Assembly (NCBI GenBank): GCA_002359185.1
Contig: DEML01000094.1
Span: forward strand, 1-64,000
Length of the DNA stretch: 64,000 bases
Direction: 5' to 3'
Source: Planctomycetaceae bacterium UBA2671
GTDB lineage: Bacteria > Planctomycetota > Planctomycetia > Planctomycetales > Planctomycetaceae
Both the position numbers and the translations under genes were made by a program. Under the pieces are notes generated by a model. The model made no database searches and was not told the DNA's origin. It saw only the letters and a program-made list of their open reading frames with translations. Below, in pieces: positions 22,938 through 30,290 of this stretch; positions within the stretch are counted from its first letter, which is position 1; each line of letters starts with the position of its first letter.

Positions 22938-23687
22938 ATGAAAACAGATACCTCCGAATACGGTCTTGAAAGCCTGATCGTCAAACACATGACATCAACC
23001 GGTTGGATCGCTGGTGCGCCGAGTGATTATGACCGGGCGTACGCAGTCGACTTGGTTCAGCTCTGTGAGTTCATCAAGACGACTCAGGAGCCGCTGGTGG
23101 AAGCATTCGATCTGGAGGAAGGCGGGCCGTCACGCCTCAAGTTTCTGGCCCGTTTGCAGGGAGAGATTACCAAGCGGGGAACGATTGACGTCTTACGCAA
23201 CGGCATTAAGAGTGGGCCACATCATGTCGATCTGTTCTATGGCACACCGACACCAGGCAGCTACCGTGTCGAGAAACACGCTGCGATGCAGATTCAGCTT
23301 GCAGACGAGAACGCAGAAATCGAACCTGTCCCCACTGGAGTTGGCGGGAGCGGGGCAGAAGCCGAACTGGACAAGCTGTCAAACATCGTCAAAGCCTTCA
23401 ACGACCAGTTCGGCAACATCCCCTGGGCCGACAGCGATCGCGTAAACAAACTCATCACCGAAGATATCCCAGCCAAAGTCGATGCCGACCCGGCCTACCA
23501 GAACGCAAAGAAACAAGGCGATAAAAGCAAGGCTCGCATCGAACACGACGCCGCCTTGGGACGTGTCATCCTGGGATTGCTGAATGACGACACGGAACTA
23601 TTCAAACAATGGAGCGACAACGCAGGATTCAAACGCTGGCTTGCGGATACGGTGTTTGGACTGACATATGATAATCGAATCGCTTGA
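22938..23687 (+). CDS. Internally deleted HsdR (N-terminus joined in frame to C-terminus)
   Basis: A 249-residue product. Residues 1-107 match the N-terminus of type I HsdR (ESLIVKHM, DYDRAYAVDLVQLCEFI, EITKRGTIDVLRNGIK, DLFYGTPTPG). Residues 108-249 match its extreme C-terminus (SYRVEKHAAMQIQL, FGNIPWADSDRVNKLITEDI, NAKKQGDKSKARIEHD, WLADTVFGLTYD). The join lies near base 23259 and keeps the reading frame. Everything between, including the PD-(D/E)XK nuclease motifs and the helicase motor (usually about 700-800 residues), is missing. A good ribosome-binding site (AGGGTGAG) precedes the ATG. It is either a decaying gene or a small protein kept for HsdM binding; restriction activity is not expected. 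Confidence 0.75.
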   Translation: MKTDTSEYGLESLIVKHMTSTGWIAGAPSDYDRAYAVDLVQLCEFIKTTQEPLVEAFDLEEGGPSRLKFLARLQGEITKRGTIDVLRNGIKSGPHHVDLFYGTPTPGSYRVEKHAAMQIQLADENAEIEPVPTGVGGSGAEAELDKLSNIVKAFNDQFGNIPWADSDRVNKLITEDIPAKVDADPAYQNAKKQGDKSKARIEHDAALGRVILGLLNDDTELFKQWSDNAGFKRWLADTVFGLTYDNRIA

Positions 23688-23735
23688 CTTAAATCGAAAT
23701 CGGCGACGCTGCCAACATATACGTAAGGTAACATC

Positions 23736-24341
23736 ATGATGACTGAATATGATCTTTCTGACTGTGGACTCCAAGGCTTGAACATGCTGAGTATTGAGGG
23801 TGTGCTGACTAAGGTTCGTATCGTAGCGGGGGCGCCGATACTGTTCATGCTGGATGAGCATCATACTACTCCGGCATGCATCAAACAAAATATTCAGAAC
23901 ACTCAAGTGTTGATCAATGGTGCAGATGTGCAAGCCCTTTATGTTGAAAGCCACAAGGCAGGTGAGGCCGCGTCTCAACTTTCTCTTGTCAGTGCAAATA
24001 GTGTGTTCGCGGATCATTTTATCGAACAATGCCAGGTCGTAATCGAAGGTGTCGAGAACAAAGAGCTACATGAGCAGCAACATATTGATGTGGCCCCCCC
24101 CTTGTGGAATGAAATCACAGTTCGGTCACATCCATATGACCGTGCGCGATCACTCAGCTTTATTGCCAGCGTGTTTCGTAACTGGAGGTCGCGAGGAATG
24201 ACAGGAAATGCAGTTCTAAACATGGGAGGTCATCATGCGGACGACATCTGTGACTGGATTGCACTCGGAGCATTAGACTCGCTCTCAGGAGTCTCCGATC
24301 TCAGCTATTTGAGGATTCGTCCAACGGCACACCCACCATAG
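23736..24341 (+). CDS. Hypothetical protein, possibly ChaN/EreA/TraB-like fold
   Basis: A 201-residue protein I cannot place. It has LFMLDEHHTTPACIKQNI near residue 36, VQALYVESHKAG near 65, and GNAVLNMGGHHADDICDWI near 160. The spacing of Glu-His, Glu-Ser-His and Gly-Gly-His-His recalls the scattered His/Glu motifs of the ChaN / erythromycin-esterase / TraB group, but the likeness is weak. No signal peptide is seen. It stands alone between the hsdR remnant and the macrodomain operon. Confidence 0.5.
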   Translation: MMTEYDLSDCGLQGLNMLSIEGVLTKVRIVAGAPILFMLDEHHTTPACIKQNIQNTQVLINGADVQALYVESHKAGEAASQLSLVSANSVFADHFIEQCQVVIEGVENKELHEQQHIDVAPPLWNEITVRSHPYDRARSLSFIASVFRNWRSRGMTGNAVLNMGGHHADDICDWIALGALDSLSGVSDLSYLRIRPTAHPP

Positions 24342-24542
24342 AATCACTGATACAAAACTGCAGCGGAGTACGCTTTGGCCTCTGACTGGGTGAGGCGATG
24401 ACTTTGTTGAATCTACATCTCCAGATCAGATTACGATGGTGCATGCAGCAGTAGATTTAGGTACTATAGGTATCAGTGAATGATAGTAAGCTGATGCTGA
24501 GTAATGATTAACTCATATTAAACTGATGAATGGAAGAGAAAC

Positions 24543-25916
24543 GTGGCGGTATTCTGGACTAACAAATCTGTGCAGCCATTTGCCGACGCTGGTGACCCAG
24601 TATCTGCATTGATTGATCACGCAAATAATGTTCTCTTGGAGGCTGTCGAAAATGGTTGGACTGGTCCACCTTTCGACACGTTTGAGTTAGCGAATCTGCT
24701 TGGGATCGCCGTTATACCCTGCGAATCGATACGCGATGCAAGACTTGTTGCGCTATCCAAGGGGCTCTATCGAATCGAGTACAATCCGCTTCAACCAAAA
24801 GCACGAATACGGTTTTCGATAGCCCATGAGATCGCCCATACATTCTTTCCGGATTGTCACGAAATCGTTCGCAACCGTGCACCAAAACATGAGATTGAAG
24901 GGGATGAATGGCAACTTGAGATGTTATGTAACATTATCGCATCAGAGTTACTAATGCCGCTCGGCAGCTTCCCTGAAATAGGTCACTCTGAGTTTTCGAT
25001 CGACAACTTGTTGCGATTACGTACAAGATTTCAAGTTTCAACTGAAGCGGTTTTATTGCGTTTCCTGAAACTTTCAAGAATACCATGTGCGGTGTTTGCA
25101 GCATCTGGCCAACAAGGTAGTTCCACAGTTTTGAGAATCGACTACATCAGGTGCGCCAATGGCTGGCAACTACCATTCAAGAGCAGCTGGAAAATCCCAT
25201 CTAATAGTGTTGTCAACGAGTGTGAGTCTATTGGATTTACAGCTAAGGGCACTGAAGTCTGGGATTCAGTGGTAGGCGAGATGCAAATCGAGTGTGTTGC
25301 GATTCCATCATACCCTGGGTCAGATCGACCGCGTGTTGTCGGCCTGCTGGCTCCAACCGATGCTGAGAAAATGGATATTCCCACCATCCAATATCTAGAT
25401 GGTGATGCAACTTCTCCTCGGGGTGATGGAAACCGTATCGTTGCTCATGTTGTGAATGACGCAACGCCCAGATGGGGTGGTGGATTTGCCAAAGTGGTCA
25501 GTCGAACTTGGCCAAATGCTCAGCAAGACTTCATTTCGTGGGCTAAGCAGAATCAAAATAGACTAAATCTGGGCAATAACTGTTTATTTCAGATCGAGGA
25601 CGATCTTTGGGTATTTCATATGGTTGCACAACATGGCTACCGTCAATCCTTGCAACCTGGGATACGGTACCATCACTTGGAAACATGTTTACATGCACTG
25701 CTTGAGATTGCCAACGAGCACGTCGCATCGGTCCATATGCCTCGTATAGGGTGTGGTCAAGCGGGTGGAAACTGGTCGGTTGTAGCTGAGTTGATTGATG
25801 ACATTTTGTGCCGCAACGGTATCGACGTGACTGTTTACACGCTTCCAACTGAACGGGCTAAATGGGAAAAACCTGAACGCCAGCGAACCCTTTTCGATTT
25901 CTCAGATTCCGAGTGA
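24543..25916 (+). CDS. ImmA/IrrE-type metallopeptidase fused to a macrodomain
   Basis: A 457-residue fusion. Residues about 45-145 hold an ImmA/IrrE (DUF955) zinc peptidase: FSIAHEIAHTFF (HExxH at 95-99) and a downstream Glu in NIIASELLMP. Such peptidases cleave repressors or antitoxins in mobile elements. Residues about 283-445 form a macrodomain of the Appr-1''-processing kind: VAHVVNDATPRWGGGFAKVV, then VHMPRIGCGQAGGNW. Macrodomains bind or remove ADP-ribose. The start is a GTG with GGAAGAG upstream. The gene begins a three-gene operon (16-base gap to the next) that also encodes a DarT-like protein, so it may act as a DarG-like antitoxin with a proteolytic switch. The role is inferred. Confidence 0.82.
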   Translation: MAVFWTNKSVQPFADAGDPVSALIDHANNVLLEAVENGWTGPPFDTFELANLLGIAVIPCESIRDARLVALSKGLYRIEYNPLQPKARIRFSIAHEIAHTFFPDCHEIVRNRAPKHEIEGDEWQLEMLCNIIASELLMPLGSFPEIGHSEFSIDNLLRLRTRFQVSTEAVLLRFLKLSRIPCAVFAASGQQGSSTVLRIDYIRCANGWQLPFKSSWKIPSNSVVNECESIGFTAKGTEVWDSVVGEMQIECVAIPSYPGSDRPRVVGLLAPTDAEKMDIPTIQYLDGDATSPRGDGNRIVAHVVNDATPRWGGGFAKVVSRTWPNAQQDFISWAKQNQNRLNLGNNCLFQIEDDLWVFHMVAQHGYRQSLQPGIRYHHLETCLHALLEIANEHVASVHMPRIGCGQAGGNWSVVAELIDDILCRNGIDVTVYTLPTERAKWEKPERQRTLFDFSDSE

Positions 25917-25932
25917 TAATAGGGAACGCTGA

Positions 25933-27546
25933 ATGGAAAACGTAATCGTCCTGTTGTCAGGCTCTGTTGCTTCAGGCAAGAGTACACTTGCATCGCTGTT
26001 GGAGCGAGAGTTCGACTGCCGAGTAATCAAGACATGGCAGCTGCTAAAGGCTGTTGATCCTGCAGTGAATCTAGACAGAGGTTCGCTACAGGTATTGGGA
26101 GAAAGCTTGGATAAGAAGACTGGAGGGGAGTGGGTTGTCGAAGAACTGGATAAAGTTATTAGGTCATCCCCTTTAAAAAGCATTGTGATCGTAGATGCAG
26201 TGCGCATTCAGGGACAAATCGACGCTATTCGTCGTGGTTATGGTCGAAATGTCAAGCATATTCACTTGGAAGCACCGAATGATACACTTGAGGCTCGATA
26301 TGAGGGTCGAGACCGTAAATCAATCAAGGAGTTTGAATCGCATTCGGAGGTCTTGAAAGATAATACTGAACAAGCGGTACCTAAACTTGCAAGAACTGCA
26401 GACATAGTTATTGATACACACCGTAACACACCAGACGACGTTTTGGTTCGTTCTGCGTGTCACTTGGGGCTCTATGGCCGGGGTTATGATAGGCACGTAG
26501 ACGTTCTAATCGGTGGACAGTACGGAAGTGAGGGGAAGGGACAGATTGCCGCGTATCTCGCTCCTGAATATGATGTATTGATCCGTGTTGGTGGTCCCAA
26601 TGCTGGTCACAGTGTATATGAAAATCCGACCCCTGACGTATTTCATTCGCTTCCTTCAGGAACTAATCGAGCGACCAACTCAAAGATAGTGCTCGGTGCT
26701 GGAGCTGTTGTGAATATTGAGACCCTTTGGCACGAAATCAACTCATGCGAGTTGTCCCCAGATCGCTTGACTATAGATCCACAGGTCTTACTGATAACGA
26801 AGAGGGACATTACAAGTGAAAATGCAAACGTAAAAAGCATGGGATCGACTGGGCAGGGAGTTGGAGCCGCAACTGCTCGACGTATACTTCATCGCGGTGT
26901 ACGATCTGTACCTATGGCTCGTGACGTGGAAAAGTTGAGGCCATATATTCGGCCCGCTAACGAAGTAATCGAACATGCTTGCAGAAATGGAAAAAGGTTG
27001 TTTCTTGAAGGTACACAAGGCACCGGGTTGAGTCTTTACCACGGCGATTATCCTCATGTAACATCTCGCGACACGACGGTCGCAGGATGTCTAGCTGAAG
27101 CAGGAATCTCGCCCAATCGGGTGAGAAAAGTTATTATGGTTTGTCGAACATACCCGATACGCGTGCAGAATCCAGAAGCTGAAGGAACACATTCTGGTCC
27201 AATGTCACAGGAAATCTCTTTGGAAGAAATAGCACTTCGATCAGGTATTTTACTCACTGATTTAAAGAAGACAGAAACAACTACAACAACAAAACGACAG
27301 AGACGTATTTCTGAGTTTGACTGGAGGCTACTCAAGCGAGCTGCCGAGCTCAATGCTCCAACGGATATCGCATTGACTTTTGTGGACTACCTCGGTGTCA
27401 AGAATCAAGATGCGAGGCGATTCGAGCAACTGACTGATGTCACACTACGATTTATAGAAGAAGTAGAACGAGTCGGGGGAGCACCGGTATCTCTGATTGC
27501 AACTCGCTTTCACCACCGGAGCATCATAGACCGTCGTGGATGGTAG
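25933..27546 (+). CDS. P-loop kinase fused to adenylosuccinate synthetase homologue (PurZ-like active site)
   Basis: A 537-residue fusion. Residues 1-180 are a P-loop nucleotide kinase-like domain (Walker A GSVASGKST, 10-18). Residues about 190-537 are a PurA-family GTPase: GGQYGSEGKGQ (194-204), GGPNAGHSV (His226), STGQGVGAATARR, LFLEGTQGTGLSL, GDYPHVTSRD and a Thr/Arg-rich loop before ISEFDWRLLKRA. In PurA the phosphate loop reads GDEGKG with a catalytic Asp. Here that Asp is Ser199. As I recall, phage PurZ, which acts on dGMP to make 2-aminoadenine nucleotides, differs from PurA at this residue. The product is therefore unlikely to be the housekeeping PurA. The kinase could supply or use its nucleotide. 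Confidence 0.85.
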   Translation: MENVIVLLSGSVASGKSTLASLLEREFDCRVIKTWQLLKAVDPAVNLDRGSLQVLGESLDKKTGGEWVVEELDKVIRSSPLKSIVIVDAVRIQGQIDAIRRGYGRNVKHIHLEAPNDTLEARYEGRDRKSIKEFESHSEVLKDNTEQAVPKLARTADIVIDTHRNTPDDVLVRSACHLGLYGRGYDRHVDVLIGGQYGSEGKGQIAAYLAPEYDVLIRVGGPNAGHSVYENPTPDVFHSLPSGTNRATNSKIVLGAGAVVNIETLWHEINSCELSPDRLTIDPQVLLITKRDITSENANVKSMGSTGQGVGAATARRILHRGVRSVPMARDVEKLRPYIRPANEVIEHACRNGKRLFLEGTQGTGLSLYHGDYPHVTSRDTTVAGCLAEAGISPNRVRKVIMVCRTYPIRVQNPEAEGTHSGPMSQEISLEEIALRSGILLTDLKKTETTTTTKRQRRISEFDWRLLKRAAELNAPTDIALTFVDYLGVKNQDARRFEQLTDVTLRFIEEVERVGGAPVSLIATRFHHRSIIDRRGW

Positions 27547-27557
27547 GACTTTTGAAC

Positions 27558-28187
27558 ATGGCATTTTCAGACAATCACTTTATTCGCACGCGACCATATC
27601 TATATCATTTGACGGATCGCAACAATCTGGATCACTTACGCGTAACGTCATTATTGATGAGTGCGGCTGCCCTCATGCGACAGGCTAAAGAAACAACTTA
27701 TCTTCGGAGCAAACGCCAGTCATCAATACAAGTAACTATTAACAAGCGACTGGTCAGCATACGGGATCAGCAGCCACTATATGCGGGCAACGTAGCATTT
27801 CAAGATGGGTACTTATTTGAAGATCTCATTGAAATGTTAAACGAACGCGTCTTCTTCTGGCCAGGTAGGCCAGACGGTCCGATTGACTATGGTCAACGGC
27901 ATTTTGAACGCTACATGAACGATCATCCCGTCATCCTACGGATTAAAACCGCCGACCTGTTTCAATGTAACAATAGCGTTTCACCTCTTTATTGCCGTTA
28001 CAACTCTGGTTCTCCGCGTTGCTCTAAAGGCCATGGTAGTCCACGTGGTCCTTCAACTTTTGTAAAAGCAGTAGATGCTGACTTTACAGCGAGCGCAACA
28101 GTCGAAATCACTTTCGTTGATCAAGTTACCTTGCCGAAGCGAGTCGAAATAAGTAACTCTACCAGAGGCCCGTGGCGATTGCTCTGA
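27558..28187 (+). CDS. DarT/DUF7002-like putative ADP-ribosyltransferase
   Basis: A protein of about 209 residues, starting MAFSDNHFIRTRPYLYHLTD. The N-terminal YLYHLTDRNNLDHLRVTSLL resembles the first motif of DarT and DUF7002 proteins (YHxT..xNLxxIxxxGLL). LNERVFFWPGRP near residue 95 matches the second, and a late Glu in TVEITFVDQV fits the catalytic Glu of such transferases. Together they suggest an H-Y-E type ADP-ribosyltransferase fold that could modify DNA or RNA. The ATG at 27558 follows AGGA; an ATG at 27540 overlapping the previous stop is the alternative. It closes the operon whose first gene carries a macrodomain, which could reverse its modification. Activity is inferred. Confidence 0.7.
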   Translation: MAFSDNHFIRTRPYLYHLTDRNNLDHLRVTSLLMSAAALMRQAKETTYLRSKRQSSIQVTINKRLVSIRDQQPLYAGNVAFQDGYLFEDLIEMLNERVFFWPGRPDGPIDYGQRHFERYMNDHPVILRIKTADLFQCNNSVSPLYCRYNSGSPRCSKGHGSPRGPSTFVKAVDADFTASATVEITFVDQVTLPKRVEISNSTRGPWRLL

Positions 28188-28327
28188 GTTGCATGAGGCT
28201 AACCCAGTTAAATGATGCTAAAATAGTCCACGCAGAATCTACACTTTACTCATTCAGTTAGTTGCTGAGAAGTTCATGGCTATAACAGGACACGGGTTGG
28301 AGGCGATTCACCTCCAATCAACATTCG

Positions 28328-28394
28328 CGTGTCTGACGTGTCTGATTTCGTGTCTGATCTTTGAAGATTTCAGAAAAATCTCCGTCGTGTCTGA
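28328..28394. repeat. Four CGTGTCTGA repeats
   Basis: The nine-base unit CGTGTCTGA occurs at 28328-28336, 28337-28345, 28349-28357 and 28386-28394, all in the same orientation; the last two are followed by TTTC or TCTT. A short palindrome lies between copies three and four. They look like protein-binding repeats at the island border, but no such protein is identified. Confidence 0.6.
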
Positions 28395-28470
28395 TTTCCT
28401 AAAGCCATTGATACCAAATGGTTTAAGGCCATTATTTTTGGGTCAAGATGCCTCCCCCCCGCCTCCACTC

Positions 28471-28506
28471 AAGCCGAGGTGCGAGAAATCGTAACTCGGC
28501 TTTTTT
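28471..28506 (+). terminator. Rho-independent terminator after the ART-like operon
   Basis: AAGCCGAG at 28471-28478 pairs with CTCGGCTT at 28495-28502 and the stem runs into six T. It is oriented to end transcription coming from the plus-strand operon, before the convergent lpxA gene. Confidence 0.75.
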
Positions 28507-28629
28507 CATACAAATATGTGGATTAATAGGGTTTCAATGGCACTTCTGTCTTTGATAAGGGTGCCACAAGGATAGGCTCTGGCCATCGTTTGGGATAACT
28601 GTGGTACCCCAGACTTATCCCTATGACTG

Positions 28630-29436
28630 CTAAACGACTGATTTTCGTCGATTGCTGAGTCTGCGGATTCCACGTCGGGAATCTGCATCAAAGAATTCGA
28701 CAAAGCGACGACCAGCTTCGGTGACGGCCAGTTCTCTGGCCAGATTCACGGCTCGTTCCAGCGACATACCAGATCGATACACTATCTTGAACAGAGCTTT
28801 GATTTCATCCCGCTCGTCTTTAGTCACGCCCGCACGCATCAATCCAATTGCATTGAGACCTGCAATCTCCCCATCGTGGTTTGTCATCGCAAAGGGAGGT
28901 ATATCTTGACTGATCATGGCAACGCCGCCGACCATTGCCATTTCCCCGATACGAACGAATTGATGGATGCCGGTATTTCCAGAAATGATCGCTTTGTGAC
29001 CGATCTGAACGTGCCCTCCCAGTAATGCACCGCTAATCAAGGTCACCTCGTCGGCCAGCACACAGTCGTGGGCAACGTGAGAATTCGTCATCAGGTAGCA
29101 GCGATCACCGATAACGGTGGCTTCTCCCTCGACACACGCCCGATGGATGGTGACTCCTTCCCGGATCACGCAGGCTTGTCCAATTCGACAGTAGCTTATC
29201 GCTCCGGTGAATTTGTGGTCTTGAGGGATGTCCCCGATGACGGCATGGGAATGTACCGAGCAGCCCTCCCCGATTTCCGTGTTCCCCAAAACTATTGCAG
29301 AGGGTCCGAAGTGGCAGTCTGGTCCAATGCGGGCAGGACCATCGATGACCACATTGAGTCCAATTTCGCATGACGGATGAACAATAGCGTCCGAGTGGAC
29401 GAAAGCAGTCGCATGAATTCCCATTAGATTTCTCAT
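28630..29436 (-). CDS. lpxA: Acyl-ACP--UDP-N-acetylglucosamine O-acyltransferase (LpxA)
   Basis: A 268-residue left-handed beta-helix acyltransferase that starts lipid A synthesis by moving an acyl chain to UDP-GlcNAc. Hexapeptide repeats fill residues about 5-190 (for example VIGDIPQDHKF, CRIGQACVIREGVTIHRA, NSHVAHDCVL with the catalytic His, LLGGHVQIGHKAIISGNTGIHQFVRIG). The helical C-terminal domain contains LNAIGLMRAGV. The length fits the family. The first ATG (29436) has no good ribosome-binding site; an ATG four codons later (MGIHATAF) is equally possible. It marks the return to core chromosome functions and implies an LPS-type outer membrane. Confidence 0.92.
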   Translation of the reverse strand: MRNLMGIHATAFVHSDAIVHPSCEIGLNVVIDGPARIGPDCHFGPSAIVLGNTEIGEGCSVHSHAVIGDIPQDHKFTGAISYCRIGQACVIREGVTIHRACVEGEATVIGDRCYLMTNSHVAHDCVLADEVTLISGALLGGHVQIGHKAIISGNTGIHQFVRIGEMAMVGGVAMISQDIPPFAMTNHDGEIAGLNAIGLMRAGVTKDERDEIKALFKIVYRSGMSLERAVNLARELAVTEAGRRFVEFFDADSRRGIRRLSNRRKSVV

Positions 29437-29513
29437 ATTGAGGCAGCCTGAAGATTAAGCTGCTGAGTGAAAAGCTGGATGATCGATTAAGTCAAATGAA
29501 AAAATTTCCCTGC

Positions 29514-29942
29514 TTAGCAACGCAGGCATACAATTCCAATTTGACACAGCTTTCCAAATGAGAAATAGCGAAACGGAATTTCGTCTCGCAAGCTATCAGC
29601 CGCGACATCATTAAACTCAGGGAGGGCACTCCAGGCGAAATGAAACTGGTGCAAATCAATCTGGACAATCGACCCATAGTCCAATCTCGGAGATGCCAAG
29701 AGATGCCCAGAAGCGGAGCTTGAACCGTTTTCGGGATCATCATCGACAGGGCCATCGTCCGAGTCGTCTGGTGGATCGCAGCCGAGAAAGATGAAATCCA
29801 CCTCATTGTCGTCATTGTCTGCTGCTGCTGCAGTGGGATGTATTTCTCCACTCTTGAGATTGTCACCATCGAACACAGGAAACGGAACATGCATGGTGGC
29901 TGCCACCATGTATGTCACAATTATCCTGTGTATCCAGTTCAT
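29514..29942 (-). CDS. Hypothetical acidic protein with N-terminal hydrophobic segment
   Basis: A 142-residue protein starting MNWIHRIIVTYMVAATMHV, a short hydrophobic N-terminus that may be a signal or anchor. An acidic, Asp/Ser-rich region (about 40-75, DDSDDGPVDDDPENGSSS) follows, then a more globular end with two cysteines (CLRC). The phrase VPFPVFDGDNL recalls small secreted planctomycete proteins of unknown function. It lies upstream of lpxA on the same strand, but the 77-base spacer gives no proof of an operon. Confidence 0.5.
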   Translation of the reverse strand: MNWIHRIIVTYMVAATMHVPFPVFDGDNLKSGEIHPTAAAADNDDNEVDFIFLGCDPPDDSDDGPVDDDPENGSSSASGHLLASPRLDYGSIVQIDLHQFHFAWSALPEFNDVAADSLRDEIPFRYFSFGKLCQIGIVCLRC

Positions 29943-30290
29943 CTCGATGTATCCTTAGTTGAAAGTTTTCAAAACTGTCCCGGAATAATGAAAGTTGGTC
30001 AAGACCAATCTGACAGCACATTCATGCCAGTGGGTAGTTCAGAACGTGATATGATTTCAATGCAACCCAATCGGGGCTCAGCGTCCGGTTGGTGAGCCAG
30101 GATCATGAGATCGGTCTATCTGCTGATTGTCGGTGCAGGACGAACAATGCGTTGACAGCCGAAACTTATTCTCTTGGGTATTTCTTGAAAGTCTGCAATT
30201 CAAACATGAAAAGCGATCTCTCCATATCATATGAACATTAAGTCCTGGTTGCGTTTCATGCCATTACATCGCCAAATCGCCTGAACTGCG
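29943..30290. other. Gene-free gap
   Basis: 348 bases between the acidic hypothetical gene and the YhaN-like gene. I see no supported gene, strong hairpin or repeat. It must contain the promoter of the 29942 gene and the end of the yhaN transcript. Confidence 0.5.

Larger units (their letters stand above)
28188..28629. other. Island-backbone boundary gap with repeats
   Basis: 442 bases without a supported gene. It holds the inverted repeat TTGGAGG/CCTCCAA at about 28298-28318 set inside GACACG/CGTGTC; four copies of CGTGTCTGA at 28328, 28337, 28349 and 28386; AGATTT/AAATCT at 28366-28382; and a terminator at 28471. It separates the accessory genes from the lpxA backbone, so an element end may lie here. 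Confidence 0.45.

Noticed and set aside
25933..27546. Housekeeping purA
   Set aside because: The extra N-terminal kinase domain, the changed phosphate loop and the defence-like neighbours argue against it.
28290..28340. tRNA- or tmRNA-like hairpin (GGAGG-CGATTCA-CCTCC)
   Set aside because: The seven-base loop and five-base stem recall a T arm, but the loop lacks the TTCRA sequence on either strand and no acceptor, D or anticodon arm fits.
28276..28494. 72-codon plus-strand frame in the island-border gap
   Set aside because: It is built from the palindromes and CGTGTCTGA repeats and ends in a terminator; not protein-like.
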